Assembly: GCA_001464355.1 (NCBI GenBank) | Contig: LNEU01000026.1 | Coordinates: forward strand, 124,001 to 188,000 | DNA from: Burkholderiales bacterium Ga0077544 | GTDB taxonomy: Bacteria; Pseudomonadota; Gammaproteobacteria; Burkholderiales; Burkholderiaceae_D | Length of the DNA stretch: 64,000 bases | Reading direction: 5' to 3' | The notes under the pieces: model-generated | The model's database searches: none | What the model was told of the DNA's origin: nothing | What the model saw: the letters and a program-made list of their open reading frames with translations, nothing else | Shown here: positions 1 to 11,050 of the stretch, in pieces | Position numbering within the stretch: position 1 is the stretch's first letter | How the letters are laid out: every line of letters begins with the position of its first letter | Translations under genes and position numbers: made by a program

Positions 1-44
1 CTGCATTCTTTGGCTATTCCCCATTTGCCCAATATTGATCGTTC

Positions 45-1526
45 ATGTCCAAATTTGAAAAGACACTGGTCTGGTTTCGCCGCGATTTACGCAGTTTTGA
101 TCACGCCGCACTCCACCATGCATTAAGTCAAAGCAAGCAGGTTTATTGCGCCTTCATTTTCGATACGGCAATTCTGGACGACTTGCCCAAAGCCGACCGT
201 CGCGTTGAATTCATCCATGCCAGCGTGCTGGAGCTGGACGCTGCCCTGCGTAAGCTAGGTGGCGATTTGATCGTCAAACATGGCTGGACCGAGACAGCGA
301 TTCCCGAACTGGCTGCCGAACTTGGCGTCGATGCCGTTTTCACCAATCATGACTATGAACCACAGGCGATTGCACGCGATGCGCAAGTCGCCAAAGCGCT
401 CAAAGCCGCCGGACGCGGTCTGCATACGTGCAAAGATCAGGTCATCTTTGAAAAGAATGAAGTACTGACGCTGGCAGAAAAGCCGTTTTCGGTTTTCACT
501 CCATACAAGAATGCCTGGTTGAAAAAGCTGCATGCAGAATCTGATGCGGCTGTTCTGCATCCTTATGAAATCGACACATACTCAGACCGTTTTGCATCAC
601 TGCCAGAACACAAGTACCCGATGCCGTCGCTGGCTGAGCTCGGCTTTGAAAAAACCAATTTATCGGATCTGAATATTCCAACCGGCATGCAAGGCGGTCA
701 GGACTTGCTGGATGATTTTGCCGGCCGGATGCAGCGCTACGATCAGACGCGCGATTTCCCGGCGGTCAAAGGCCCATCTTATTTATCTGTGCATCTGCGC
801 TTCGGCACGGTGTCGATACGCTCACTGGTACGACGTGCGCTGGATGGGATGCGCACAGGTACCGGCGGCAGCGGCGCAGCAGTCTGGTTATCGGAACTGA
901 TATGGCGTGATTTTTACTTCATGATTCTGTTCCAGCATCCGCGTGTTGTCGGCCATGCATTCAAACCCGATTACGATGCCATCGTCTGGGAAAGCGATGA
1001 GCACGCGCAGACATTGTTTAAAGCCTGGTGTGATGGAAAAACTGGTTATCCATTAGTCGATGCCGCCATGCTGCAATTGAATCAAACCGGCTACATGCAC
1101 AATCGCTTGCGCATGGTTACGGCGTCCTTCCTGATCAAAGATCTGGGCATAGATTGGCGCTGGGGTGAGCGTTATTTTGCCGAGCAATTAAATGACTTTG
1201 ATCTCTCCGCGAATAACGGAGGCTGGCAGTGGGCTTCTTCCTCAGGGTGCGATGCGCAACCCTATTTCCGCATCTTCAATCCGATCACCCAATCCGAAAA
1301 ATTCGACGCAGATGGCAAGTTCATACGTCGCTATTTACCCCAGTTGAGCAAACTTTCGGGCAAACATATACATGCACCGTGGCGAGTGCCGGCGATGGAA
1401 TTGAAAATGGCAGGCGTTGAACTAGGTAGCAACTATCCTCTGCCCTTGGTACAGCATGACGAAGCACGCGCCCTCACCTTGCAACGCTATGCGGTCGTGA
1501 AAAAGGTCGCGGAGTTTGTCGAATGA
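45..1526 (+). CDS. phrB: Deoxyribodipyrimidine photolyase
   Basis: Light-driven repair of UV-induced cyclobutane pyrimidine dimers by a cytosolic flavoprotein. The 493-residue product has the N-terminal alpha/beta antenna domain, starting at WFRRDLRSFDH (about residues 10-20). It continues into the helical FAD-binding domain, whose signature NNGGWQW...DAQPYFRIFNP lies near residues 390-412 and matches class I CPD photolyases. Length is typical (about 470-500). The ATG at 45 directly precedes the conserved first strand. The gene stands alone; a hairpin with a T-run follows at 1546-1570 and the next gene converges on it. A cryptochrome with signalling function cannot be excluded from sequence alone, but the motif set fits a repair enzyme. 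Confidence 0.95.
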   Translation: MSKFEKTLVWFRRDLRSFDHAALHHALSQSKQVYCAFIFDTAILDDLPKADRRVEFIHASVLELDAALRKLGGDLIVKHGWTETAIPELAAELGVDAVFTNHDYEPQAIARDAQVAKALKAAGRGLHTCKDQVIFEKNEVLTLAEKPFSVFTPYKNAWLKKLHAESDAAVLHPYEIDTYSDRFASLPEHKYPMPSLAELGFEKTNLSDLNIPTGMQGGQDLLDDFAGRMQRYDQTRDFPAVKGPSYLSVHLRFGTVSIRSLVRRALDGMRTGTGGSGAAVWLSELIWRDFYFMILFQHPRVVGHAFKPDYDAIVWESDEHAQTLFKAWCDGKTGYPLVDAAMLQLNQTGYMHNRLRMVTASFLIKDLGIDWRWGERYFAEQLNDFDLSANNGGWQWASSSGCDAQPYFRIFNPITQSEKFDADGKFIRRYLPQLSKLSGKHIHAPWRVPAMELKMAGVELGSNYPLPLVQHDEARALTLQRYAVVKKVAEFVE

Positions 1527-1545
1527 AACGCCAGGATTGAATCGC

Positions 1546-1570
1546 GCTGCATCAAGCTAATGCAGTTTTT
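1546..1570 (+). terminator. Rho-independent terminator after photolyase gene
   Basis: CTGCAT / ATGCAG arms (1547-1552 and 1560-1565) with a 7-nt loop, followed directly by TTTTT. It lies 20 bases after the photolyase stop and separates it from the convergent chpA. Confidence 0.7.
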
Positions 1571-1605
1571 CTCGATTGAATAAAGTTAAACGCAAGGCAA
1601 AAAAA

Positions 1606-4600
1606 TTAATTGGCGGGAATTTCTTTCTTGATGAAACCAGCAATCAATTTGACCAAAGCATCTTCCTGATATGGCTTACCCAAGTATTCATTCACGCCGA
1701 GTTCCATCGCATAGTTACGATGCTTGCTGGCAGTACGCGAGGTAATCATGATGATAGGAATATCACGGGTACGCTCATCTGCGCGAATATTACGGGTCAA
1801 ATCGAAACCATCCATACGCGGCATCTCAATATCAACCAGCATCACGTCTGGCGTAATCGATTGCAAGTGCTGCAAGGCATCGACGCCATCCTTGGCCAGC
1901 ACGACTTGGTAGCCTTCACGTGTCAACAAGCGTTGAGTCACGCGACGCACGGTCAGCGAATCATCGACCACCATCACGATATGCTGGGTACGCAAACCCT
2001 GCACAGGTTCCACGTTGCGCGCAGCCGGCTCGAACATCGCCATTTCTGCAACTGCGCCCATATCGTTAGGCGCATCCGATGACGTCAGACGTGGCGCACG
2101 AATATTTTCGTGCGCAGCGCGTTGCGCCAGTGGCACCGGATTCAGGATCAAAACGATTTCACCCGAACCTAATACCGTCGCACCAGCGATACCGATCATG
2201 CGTGACAACTGCGGGCCGATATTCTTGACCACGACTTCTCGGTTACCCAGAATTTCATCAACGTGCAAAGCGACGCGATCATTACCGCTCTTCAAAATCA
2301 GCAACGGCGAATACTGTTGCGTTACTGGCGCTGCATCCGTATCACCCAGCAAAGTCGACAGGTAATGCATAGGTACGCGTTGCGATTGCCACATCACTGC
2401 GCCTTCGTTATACGCAATCGCCAGCGGACCATTTTTCAATTGTTGAACTTGCTCGACCAACACCGATGGCAATGCATACGTCTTGCCGCCAGTCGAAAGA
2501 ATGACGACCTGCGTAACCGCCAGCGTCAATGGCAAATGAATTGTGAAGTAAGCGCCCTTACCAAGCTCGGATGCAATCGCGACGCGACCACCCAGCGATG
2601 CTGCTTCGGAGCGCACCACGTCCATACCAATACCACGTCCTGCCAGTTCGGTAATTTCTTCCGCTGTCGAAAAACCTGGATGAAAAATCAGATCGGTGAC
2701 TTCTGCATCAGACAGATTGTCTTCATCCTTCACCAAACCGTTTTCCAGCGCTTTCTTGCGAATGTTATTCAGGTTCAGGCCTTGTCCATCATCGGAGAAA
2801 TGAATAACAACTTCATTACCTTCCTGACGAATCTCAACGCGCAATTCACCGGTTTCATTCTTGCCGGCAGCCTTGCGTTTTTCGCGCGACTCGATACCGT
2901 GCACGATTGCATTGCGCAGCAAATGCTCAAACGGACCGGCCATTTTTTCCAGCACGCCCCTATCGACTTCAACTGCGCTACCGCGAATATCGAGATTGAC
3001 ACGCTTGTCCATTTCTTTCGCGGCCTGTCGCGTCACGCGATACAGACGCTCCGAAATACTGGCAAATTGCACCATGCGCACGCGCATCAAATCCTGCTGC
3101 AAATCACGCGTTAAACGCGCCTGATTCGTCAAATCGGTACTGGCGCTATCAATTGTGCGGCTCAAGTTTTGTTGAACCGAACCAACGTCATTGACGCTTT
3201 CGGCCATCATCCGCGTCAATTCCTGCAGACGTGTAAAGCGATCGAATTCAAGCGGATCGAATTCGCGATCTGCGGAGACACCCATATGCGAAGTGATCTG
3301 CGATTCGGCCTGCATTTCAATTTCGCGTAACTGTTCGCGCAAACGTGAAACGTTTTCAGACAGCTCACCCATAGACATGCGCAAAGTACCGACTTCCGTT
3401 TCCAGCTTGGAGCGGGAAATAGATACTTCACCAGCCTGATTGACCAGACGATCAAGAATATCGGCGCGCACACGCACCAGCGGCACTGGTGCGGCGGCAG
3501 CCACCGCACGCGCTGCAGGTGCAGTACCTGAAGGCAGCGCTGACGAGAGTCGGTTGGCAACCGGCATCAAACTTTGAATGACAGGCAATTCTTCCGCAGC
3601 CGATTTAACGGCAGCATCGTCTGGATTTTCCTTGACGAGATTTGCTGGCTCGAAAGATTTCGGCTTAGGCGCATCTGGATTTTGCAACTGTTCAAACAAT
3701 TGCAAACCATGATCATGCCGCGCCAACAAATCTTCCACAGCAGCGGCAGATGGATAACCGGCATGCGTAATATTTTCGATGCGCGTTTCCATCTCGTGCA
3801 TATGTTGACCCAACAACATCGCACCGGCCATACGCGCACTGCCTTTGACTGTATGCAAAATCCTCAAAATGGATTGTGGCAATGCTGTATCGCCCAACTC
3901 TTTTTGCCACGCACGTAACGCCTGCCCCATCTGCGGCAACATATCGCTACCTTCTTCGATGAAGACAGGCAGCAAATCGGCATCGATCTCATCCTTGATG
4001 ATCAAGGCAGGGTCGGTCAGCTCTTCACTATTTTGCGGATAGATCGGTTCTTCGAAGGGTGCCGGCTCCAACTCCAGAATGGCTGGGGTCGGTTCTACTA
4101 CAGGTGCGACTTCAAAATCCGGAGCGACATCGTCGGAGTCGCTTTGCTCGGCTGTTGACGAATGCTCTGGCTCAATTTCCACTTCAGGCTCAACTGGAGC
4201 AACGTCCTCTGCTGGTTCTTCCGCAACTGCAGCTTCAACCTCGTCCAAGACCGGCGTATCGAATACCGGATGGCCGTGCTTTGAGCTGATACGGAATTCA
4301 AAATCTTCCGGCATGCGCTCAAGAATTTCCGCTTGCTCAGGTTCGAAATCAGGCATCTCGCCCAAAGCAAACATTTGCAACATGAAACGGATACGCGAAA
4401 TCGCATGATCCAGCGTGTCGTATTCCGATATCAGCAGCTTGACCGGCTTGCGCGCCAGATACTGCAGCACGGCTTCGAGAGCATAGGCAATTTGCTGCAA
4501 AGGTTTGAAGCCAACCGTCGCGGAACTGCCAGCCAGCGAATGCGCTGCATGCACCGCTGAAATGTTGACATGACGATCCGGCTCATGACGCCATTCCGCG

Positions 4601-7596
4601 ATATCTTGCGACAGCAAGCGCACCAACTCGTCGGTTTCAGCGAGGTAAATATTATGTAGCGGCAAACTGATTTCCAGATCGCCTATGTATTTGACGTTGT
4701 CGTCCGACTTGCGCGCGGCTGGAGGATTGCCCGGGAAGTCGAGTACTTCTGCGCCCTGCAATGGCGCGGCTTCGTTCACGACATCGAGCTTCAGATGATC
4801 AAGTTCACCGACAGTTGACTCGGCGACTGCAACTTCTGCAACCTCTTCAGCAGTCGCATTGAATTTCTGGAATTGTGCGAGTTCTTCATCACTCAGTTCC
4901 AACTCTTCTGCTTCGGTTGCAGCCAGTGCATCTTCGCTACCAAAATCTGCCGTACTTTCAGCAATGCTTTCGGCGGCATTCTCTACTTCAGCATTATTTT
5001 CAGATTCAGTGAATTCTTCGAAGGTCTCGTTAGCGGGTGCAACTAACAACGTTTCTTCCAGCTCATCGTAATGAAAACCAGCGCCGTTTTTAACACGTTC
5101 AGCAGCGTTGATCAACGCACGACCGCTACGATCAGATCGACCTTGCATCTGCAAATCACCAACCCATGCGTCCAATACTTGAACTGCATTTTCAAGCAAG
5201 GCATATAAATCTGCATCCCCGCCGCGCGTTTCCGACAAACGCAAATTCAATACTTGCTCTACACTCCACGCAGCCTCGCCAAAAGTCACTAGACCAACCA
5301 TGCGACCGCTGCCTTTCAGTGTATGGAAAGAACGGCGCAGCGTTGTCAGGAATTCTTGATTGTGTGGCGCATTGCGGGAATCAGGGACCGTGTGCTTGAC
5401 GCTATCCAATACCTCGACCGCTTCTGATAGAAAAATTTCCAGTAGCTCGGCATCGATAGCCTCGTCAGTTGCAGGCGCAACCAAAGACGCGATCTCTTCC
5501 ACATGCGATGGCTTGGCTGGAGCGGTCGCCAGTGCGATATCGTCCATCGCATCTTGCGAGGCAACGAAATCCGGATGCTCCAGCATGTCTATTACTGCAC
5601 GTGCCCTGTCATTCGCTTCCGGATTGTCGACCAAGGTCGCATCCAGCCGCACTTGTTCCAGAGATTCCTTCAGCTGCTCCTGTAGATAGGGATTGCCTGG
5701 TTCTGCGGCGAGCGAAATCGCCAGCTCTTCCGATTGTTTCTGATGCAGTGCAAGTTCAGACTCTACTGTCGGCAAATCTGGAACATGCGCTTCCGACAAT
5801 GTGGAAATAGTATTTTCCACTTCAGATAGCGGAATGACCACCACATCGATCTCAGTATTCGCCGGCGTATTCTTTTCAGTCAGATTGGCACGGAAAATAC
5901 CGGCTTCGTCATCAAAAGAAAAACGCTTGTTTACGCCATCAGAATGCAGTTGCAAAGTCTCGATGAAGAAACTCAAGGCTCCGACATTTTGCGCAACCCG
6001 CTGAAACTCCTGCAAATCCGGCGTTTGTTCTGCATCGATAAAGCCGCGCACCGCAGTTTGTGTATGTTGCACGGCGCGCACCGCATCTTCATGCCCGAGC
6101 ACGGAAAGCGCACCGCTGATTTGATACAAAACCGAATCGATATCCGACAAACCTGCACGCTGCTCGGGATCACGGAAATACTCGTCCAGCATTTTTTCAA
6201 CCTGGCGCAAACTGGATTGCATTTCTGCAGACAACGCCGTCATGGTTTGGCGCTCTTGCGCTTCGCGCGACATGTCATCCAGCCATTGTGCAGAATGTGT
6301 CAGCGTCTCGCCAGAAACCGCAGATAGCAGACGCGTCGTTACCGCATCGGCACGCTCGGCAAAATCATCCGACAAATGACCGATCTGCTGCAATGCATTT
6401 TCCACAAACAGCAAGCTGGTTGCGATTTCCAGACTCAGGCTATCGCCTGGACGTGAATGTGCAGCGTGACGTGCGATCCCGCTCAGTTCGCGCAACAGCT
6501 TTGCCAATGGCGGCGCGTTCAAGTGTGTACCGGCTTCGGACAAACCGGTCATTTCAAGCGCGAAAGATGGCGCAACGCTGGTGTCGCCGCCAGCAATCCG
6601 GTTCCACAAATTCTTTGCCTGCGACAATCGTTCCTTGGCCGCAGCCAAGGCCTGCGCATCGATCTGGCCGTAACGCTTTTTCTCGTAATCAGTAGGCACT
6701 ACGCCATCAAGTTGATAGGCGGTTCGAATTTGCTGAACCACAGCAGAAGGTTGCTCTACACGTGCAATGAAGAACAAAGCGTCGCGCAACAATCGTTCCG
6801 TTATGCTGGATGAGCCTTCGCTCAAACGGCGGATCTGCAAATTAATACGGGCAAACAACTGTTTGACATACAGTTCATTCGGCACCTGGCCAGCAGAAAC
6901 CGCATCGGCGAAGCCGTGCATGACCCACCAGAAACTGCGTGCCTGTTGCGTGCTTTGTGCCTGTTCGACGCGCAACACGATGTCACGCATGGTTCTCGCA
7001 CTTGCCAGGCCGGCGACGCTATCAGCCTCTTTTAACAAGATCAACAGCGCACGTTCAAAGCGTTTGCGCAGGCCGACGTAATCTTCAGCACTCAATGTGA
7101 TCGATGCTGATGGTAATTGCGGACGGATTGCCAGATTAGGGAAGAACAAATCTGCAGGATGAATGCGCTCAGCGCCACGCACCTGCAACAAGGACCGATA
7201 GTAAGGAAACAGGCGTACCGGCTGATGCGGCATACCAGCCAGCAATTCTTCCAGATACTCAAGCAATGCCTGATAAGCATGCGCGATTGCATGCACGCTG
7301 TCATCGGTCAGAGTCAGCTGAGCTGACTCAAAGCGGTCAAACAAATCTTCAACTGTTTCAGTAATGATGACGACGCCATCGACATCCACTATTTGCAAGG
7401 CACCATGGGCTTGATGCAGATAGGTTTTTGCATGACGCAAAGTGGTCGATTGAGTTTCCGGATCCTGTGTCAGCGCTTCGCCCAAAGCGATTTTAGAGCG
7501 CGTTAGTGCTTCGCCGATTTCACCGATGACCCACGACAAGGGGCCGGTATCGAAGTTATCTTTACCCTGTGGCAAAGAAGAGGAAGGGGTATTCAT
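1606..7596 (-). CDS. chpA: ChpA-type hybrid CheA histidine kinase/response regulator of pilus chemosensory system
   Basis: Central kinase of the Chp system that controls twitching motility and pilus-linked surface sensing; it should phosphorylate PilG and PilH. About 1996 residues. Several Hpt-like modules are visible: FHTLKGSGRM near residue 759, AAHSLAGSSATVG near 1017 and LHTVKGSARMAG near 1249, plus degenerate N-terminal ones (for example YLHQAHGAL near 70). Then come the CheA dimerisation region, the ATPase (N box LLRNAIVHGIES near 1555, G box GRGIGMDVVRSEA near 1650), a CheW-like domain and a C-terminal receiver (MLVDIEMPRMDG near 1919). Between modules are long acidic, Glu/Ala-rich linkers. 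An upstream in-frame start exists at 7623, but the ATG at 7596 follows GAGG at good spacing and gives the family-like N-terminus MNTPSSS. Last gene of pilG-H-I-J-chpA. Confidence 0.93.
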   Translation of the reverse strand: MNTPSSSLPQGKDNFDTGPLSWVIGEIGEALTRSKIALGEALTQDPETQSTTLRHAKTYLHQAHGALQIVDVDGVVIITETVEDLFDRFESAQLTLTDDSVHAIAHAYQALLEYLEELLAGMPHQPVRLFPYYRSLLQVRGAERIHPADLFFPNLAIRPQLPSASITLSAEDYVGLRKRFERALLILLKEADSVAGLASARTMRDIVLRVEQAQSTQQARSFWWVMHGFADAVSAGQVPNELYVKQLFARINLQIRRLSEGSSSITERLLRDALFFIARVEQPSAVVQQIRTAYQLDGVVPTDYEKKRYGQIDAQALAAAKERLSQAKNLWNRIAGGDTSVAPSFALEMTGLSEAGTHLNAPPLAKLLRELSGIARHAAHSRPGDSLSLEIATSLLFVENALQQIGHLSDDFAERADAVTTRLLSAVSGETLTHSAQWLDDMSREAQERQTMTALSAEMQSSLRQVEKMLDEYFRDPEQRAGLSDIDSVLYQISGALSVLGHEDAVRAVQHTQTAVRGFIDAEQTPDLQEFQRVAQNVGALSFFIETLQLHSDGVNKRFSFDDEAGIFRANLTEKNTPANTEIDVVVIPLSEVENTISTLSEAHVPDLPTVESELALHQKQSEELAISLAAEPGNPYLQEQLKESLEQVRLDATLVDNPEANDRARAVIDMLEHPDFVASQDAMDDIALATAPAKPSHVEEIASLVAPATDEAIDAELLEIFLSEAVEVLDSVKHTVPDSRNAPHNQEFLTTLRRSFHTLKGSGRMVGLVTFGEAAWSVEQVLNLRLSETRGGDADLYALLENAVQVLDAWVGDLQMQGRSDRSGRALINAAERVKNGAGFHYDELEETLLVAPANETFEEFTESENNAEVENAAESIAESTADFGSEDALAATEAEELELSDEELAQFQKFNATAEEVAEVAVAESTVGELDHLKLDVVNEAAPLQGAEVLDFPGNPPAARKSDDNVKYIGDLEISLPLHNIYLAETDELVRLLSQDIAEWRHEPDRHVNISAVHAAHSLAGSSATVGFKPLQQIAYALEAVLQYLARKPVKLLISEYDTLDHAISRIRFMLQMFALGEMPDFEPEQAEILERMPEDFEFRISSKHGHPVFDTPVLDEVEAAVAEEPAEDVAPVEPEVEIEPEHSSTAEQSDSDDVAPDFEVAPVVEPTPAILELEPAPFEEPIYPQNSEELTDPALIIKDEIDADLLPVFIEEGSDMLPQMGQALRAWQKELGDTALPQSILRILHTVKGSARMAGAMLLGQHMHEMETRIENITHAGYPSAAAVEDLLARHDHGLQLFEQLQNPDAPKPKSFEPANLVKENPDDAAVKSAAEELPVIQSLMPVANRLSSALPSGTAPAARAVAAAAPVPLVRVRADILDRLVNQAGEVSISRSKLETEVGTLRMSMGELSENVSRLREQLREIEMQAESQITSHMGVSADREFDPLEFDRFTRLQELTRMMAESVNDVGSVQQNLSRTIDSASTDLTNQARLTRDLQQDLMRVRMVQFASISERLYRVTRQAAKEMDKRVNLDIRGSAVEVDRGVLEKMAGPFEHLLRNAIVHGIESREKRKAAGKNETGELRVEIRQEGNEVVIHFSDDGQGLNLNNIRKKALENGLVKDEDNLSDAEVTDLIFHPGFSTAEEITELAGRGIGMDVVRSEAASLGGRVAIASELGKGAYFTIHLPLTLAVTQVVILSTGGKTYALPSVLVEQVQQLKNGPLAIAYNEGAVMWQSQRVPMHYLSTLLGDTDAAPVTQQYSPLLILKSGNDRVALHVDEILGNREVVVKNIGPQLSRMIGIAGATVLGSGEIVLILNPVPLAQRAAHENIRAPRLTSSDAPNDMGAVAEMAMFEPAARNVEPVQGLRTQHIVMVVDDSLTVRRVTQRLLTREGYQVVLAKDGVDALQHLQSITPDVMLVDIEMPRMDGFDLTRNIRADERTRDIPIIMITSRTASKHRNYAMELGVNEYLGKPYQEDALVKLIAGFIKKEIPAN

Positions 7597-7748
7597 GACT
7601 GCCTCGCGGTGCAGGGTGATCAATCAATGCATGACTGATCACCGCAATTGCTGTTGGGCCTCAAACCAATGCGTGCCTCGAAACGAGCGAGTAATGACGC
7701 GCAGATACGCATCAAGGCAAGCATCAACGCCTTTATCAACTATTCAAA

Positions 7749-10022
7749 TCAAGCCGTTACACGGAACCGTGATACCGAGTTTTTGAGTTCTTCGGCCAGC
7801 TTCGACAGTTCGCGAATCGAATGCGCAGTTTGTTGCGTACCTTCTTGCGTTTGTTCGGTAACAGTCAAAATGCCTTGAATGTTTTGCGCCACACCGTTCG
7901 CCGATGTTGCCTGCTGTTCGGTAGCCGACGAAATGCCTTGAATCAGTTCCGCCAGACGATTCGAAACACGTCGAATATCAGACAGAGCCGCACCAGCAGC
8001 ATCTGAAAGCTTGGCACCCTCGACCACACCCTGCGTCGATTTTTCCATAGCAGCGACCGCATCGTGCGTATCTGTTTGAATGGTACGCACCAGCGCGCCA
8101 ATCTGCTTGGTCGCTTCACCGGAACGTTCCGCCAGACGCTGCACCTCTTCTGCAACCACCGAGAAACCGCGACCTGCTTCGCCAGCCGATGCGGCCTGAA
8201 TCGCCGCATTCAACGCCAACACGTTGGTCTGTTCGGTAATGTCGGAAATCAATTCTGTAATCTCGCCAATCTCTTGCGAAGATTCACCCAGCCGCTTGAT
8301 TCGTTTCGAGGTTTCCTGAATTTGTTCGCGAATCTCGGTCATGCCCTTGATCGCATTTTCCACCGCACGTGAACCTTGTTCTGCCGCTGTCACTGACTGA
8401 CGCGCAACTTCGGCTGACTCACTGGCTGATTTTGAGACGTCGGTAATCTGCACCGCCATTTCCAATACCGCCTGACCGGTTTCCTGAATGTTACGTGATT
8501 GCTTGTGCGATGCTTCCAGCAATTCAGTCGAAATATTCTGCGCAGTGTTGGACGCCAAGGTAACTTGCTCCGCCGTGTTCGTTACACGACCGACCAGACC
8601 GCGCAACTCTTCCACCGTATAGTTAACCGAATCGGCAATCGCGCCGGTAATGTCTTCGGTAACCGTTGCCTGCACGGTCAAATCGCCATCCGCCACTTCC
8701 TGCAATTCATTCATCAAACGCAAAATCGCGGCCTGATTCTGATCGTTTGCCTGTTTTGCTTCTTCTTCCTGCTTCTGCGCTTCCAGACGTTGACCTTCAG
8801 CTTCTTCACGACGGGCATCCGCTTCATTCGTTCTATTACGGCTATCCTGTAACAGAACCAGCGCAATACCTGCAGCTGCCACCAGCGCAGTAAACACACT
8901 GAGCAACATCAACCAGAAAGACCAGGTGAAAGAATCCTGGTCGGTACGATATGTTTGTTGCAGCTCGGTCAGTCGCTGTTTCAAGGCTTCGTTTTCCTTG
9001 AAAATCAGTTCCTGCGCCTGCTTCGCCGCAATAAAGTTTTGCAAATTACCCAGAATCAGTGCGATCGATTTTTGGTAGTCGGCAAATGCCGTTTGCAGTT
9101 CAACCAGTTTTTCGCGTGTGTCCGGTTCGGTGGTTTTACTCAAACGCAGTACTTCGCTACCATTTAAAAAACCTTCGGTAATGTCGCGGAAGGTGTTGGT
9201 ATCTTTACCGAGCAAGAAAGCGGTTTCCGGGTTCACGCCTTCTGAACTCAAAAACTCATTCGCGCTACGCGCCAGACGTTGCGTCAGCATCACGAGCTGA
9301 CCTGCCGCTGCAATCTCGCGTGGCGAGGCACCGCTTTGCGCTTTCAAGGTTGAAATCTGCTCAGTCAACTCCAGCAAGTTTGGTGAAATGCCATTCAACA
9401 CGTCCAGCGTTGAGCCGAATCCTGTCAGCGCACTTTCCAGTTTCAGGATCGTGGCAGCAGCCTTGTCGGAGCCTGCCCATAACTTCTGCACTTCCTGTAA
9501 CGCACTATCCATTCTTGCATCCGGGGCGCTGATATCGCGGCCCTGATAAACACCACCTTTGGACAATACGTTCAGATCGTTGTTGAATTCCGTGCGGCTA
9601 TCAGCCAACTGCTTGAATGCTTCCTTGTTACCCTGAATCGCATTCGGTGTCGCCTTACCTACCCGCTGCGAGTGCATCAGCGCGTCACCGGCGATCTGTG
9701 TTTGGGTCGACGTCAATGCCGAGTAATCTGCATTCAACCATACGAATGCGGCACCTAGAACCAGCGACCCGCCCAATGCGACCAGAAGAATGCGTACCTG
9801 TTCTTGCAGTGGCAATTTACCGATCAGCGGCAGGCGAATCTCGCCACTCTTTTGCAGAACGTCACCAATATATGTCGCATTAGGATTGACGTTGGCACGT
9901 GCTGTGCGCACTACGCTCGGATCAACCGGCGTCGTTGTATTAGCCGGTTCATCACCATGAGTATCCGCTCCCTGTGCGGCCGCCTCTTTTTTATTTTTTG
10001 AAAGCGGTAATTTAAACGCCAT
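7749..10022 (-). CDS. pilJ: Type IV pilus methyl-accepting chemotaxis protein PilJ
   Basis: Inner-membrane chemoreceptor that feeds ChpA; in Pseudomonas the homologue senses pilin/surface state. 757 residues. A cytoplasmic N-terminus of about 75 residues leads to a first membrane segment (about 78-103), then a large periplasmic region with PilJ-type helical repeats, and a second membrane segment (about 365-390, [17 protein letters not shown]). A long charged HAMP-like coiled coil follows, then the MCP signalling domain with the hairpin-tip motif [21 protein letters not shown]'s core near 618-638. Longer than the Pseudomonas protein (about 680) because of the N-terminal extension with a NATYIGDVL stretch. 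Lies 54 bp after pilI and 152 bp before chpA, same strand. Confidence 0.94.
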   Translation of the reverse strand: MAFKLPLSKNKKEAAAQGADTHGDEPANTTTPVDPSVVRTARANVNPNATYIGDVLQKSGEIRLPLIGKLPLQEQVRILLVALGGSLVLGAAFVWLNADYSALTSTQTQIAGDALMHSQRVGKATPNAIQGNKEAFKQLADSRTEFNNDLNVLSKGGVYQGRDISAPDARMDSALQEVQKLWAGSDKAAATILKLESALTGFGSTLDVLNGISPNLLELTEQISTLKAQSGASPREIAAAGQLVMLTQRLARSANEFLSSEGVNPETAFLLGKDTNTFRDITEGFLNGSEVLRLSKTTEPDTREKLVELQTAFADYQKSIALILGNLQNFIAAKQAQELIFKENEALKQRLTELQQTYRTDQDSFTWSFWLMLLSVFTALVAAAGIALVLLQDSRNRTNEADARREEAEGQRLEAQKQEEEAKQANDQNQAAILRLMNELQEVADGDLTVQATVTEDITGAIADSVNYTVEELRGLVGRVTNTAEQVTLASNTAQNISTELLEASHKQSRNIQETGQAVLEMAVQITDVSKSASESAEVARQSVTAAEQGSRAVENAIKGMTEIREQIQETSKRIKRLGESSQEIGEITELISDITEQTNVLALNAAIQAASAGEAGRGFSVVAEEVQRLAERSGEATKQIGALVRTIQTDTHDAVAAMEKSTQGVVEGAKLSDAAGAALSDIRRVSNRLAELIQGISSATEQQATSANGVAQNIQGILTVTEQTQEGTQQTAHSIRELSKLAEELKNSVSRFRVTA

Positions 10023-10076
10023 TCTGATTCTCCTGATTCTGTTTATACTGCGCCCGGATTATCGCTCCCGGATCGC

Positions 10077-10652
10077 TCATAGACCGACGTGCAAAAATTG
10101 AGGATTTTGTATTACTAAAGAAAGATCGAGTTCGGTCCAGACTTGCGATTCGCGGTCCAGATAACGCTTGCCTGCCCAAGGTGCAAATTCATTCTGCACA
10201 TCGGATTGCTGTTCCATTTCAGCGACGTTATGCAAACCGAGCACGCGCGACACCAGCAAACCGCTATTGAATGATAGCGAAGGGGAAAAGGCGACAATGC
10301 GGCTATCCTTGTCGATAGGCGTAGGTGCATGACCTTGAAATTGTGCAAAATCAATCACGCTAATCAAGTTGCCACGAATATTCGTCAGACCGAGAAACCA
10401 CGGCTGCGTCAAAGGCACGCCGGTAATCGTACCAACTGACACGATTTCACCCGCGGCCTGCAGATTTAACAGACAGCGGCTCCCACCTATCATCACGCCC
10501 AGTTGGTTTACCCGTGTATCTTCGCCGCTACGCGCGGTTTGCATGCGCTCTACCAGTTGCGCCTGAAATTCGCGCAAGCGTGTGCGACGTGTGGCGATAT
10601 CCGTTTTGACGAATACCTTTTCTGTATGCAAATCCGACGTAGGCTGGCTCAT
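10077..10652 (-). CDS. pilI: CheW-like coupling protein PilI
   Basis: Adaptor that should couple the receptor PilJ to the kinase ChpA. The 191-residue product is one CheW domain, with the typical core GVPLTQPWFLGLTNIRGNLI near residues 78-97 and a basic/coiled N-terminal extension of about 35 residues. It starts 11 bp after the pilH stop, so translation is probably coupled. PilI homologues are usually about 175-190 residues. Confidence 0.92.
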   Translation of the reverse strand: MSQPTSDLHTEKVFVKTDIATRRTRLREFQAQLVERMQTARSGEDTRVNQLGVMIGGSRCLLNLQAAGEIVSVGTITGVPLTQPWFLGLTNIRGNLISVIDFAQFQGHAPTPIDKDSRIVAFSPSLSFNSGLLVSRVLGLHNVAEMEQQSDVQNEFAPWAGKRYLDRESQVWTELDLSLVIQNPQFLHVGL

Positions 10653-10663
10653 CTGGAGCTTAC

Positions 10664-11029
10664 TTATCCGAGCGCAGCAATTTTGGAGAGGAGTTCGGCT
10701 GGATCAACCGGTTTGACGATGTAATCACGTGCACCCTGACGCAAGCCCCAGATACGGTCGGTTTCCTGACCTTTGCTGGTGCAGATGATGATAGGCACGT
10801 CTTGCGTTTCCGGATCGCGGGTAATTGCGCGCGTGATCTGAAAACCGTTTTGGCCTGGCATCACGATATCCATCAAAATCAATTGCGGCTTGTCTGCCTT
10901 GATTTTCAATAAAGCTTCTTCACCATTTTCTGCTGTAGAAACGGAAAAACCTTTCTTTACCAGGATATCGGTCAGAAAATAACGCTCGGTCGGAGAGTCA
11001 TCAACGATGAGAATTTTTTGGATAGCCAT
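10664..11029 (-). CDS. pilH: Response regulator PilH
   Basis: Single-domain CheY-like receiver, 121 residues, with no output domain. The acidic pocket is DD near residues 10-11, the phospho-accepting Asp sits in ILMDIVMPGQNG (about 53), and the Thr/Ser and Lys switch residues lie in ICTSKG and YIVKPVDP. In the Chp system PilH tunes or opposes PilG and favours pilus retraction; that role comes from Pseudomonas work. Lies 21 bp downstream of pilG. Confidence 0.93.
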   Translation of the reverse strand: MAIQKILIVDDSPTERYFLTDILVKKGFSVSTAENGEEALLKIKADKPQLILMDIVMPGQNGFQITRAITRDPETQDVPIIICTSKGQETDRIWGLRQGARDYIVKPVDPAELLSKIAALG

Positions 11030-11050
11030 CTGAAACCTTTAAATCAAAAT

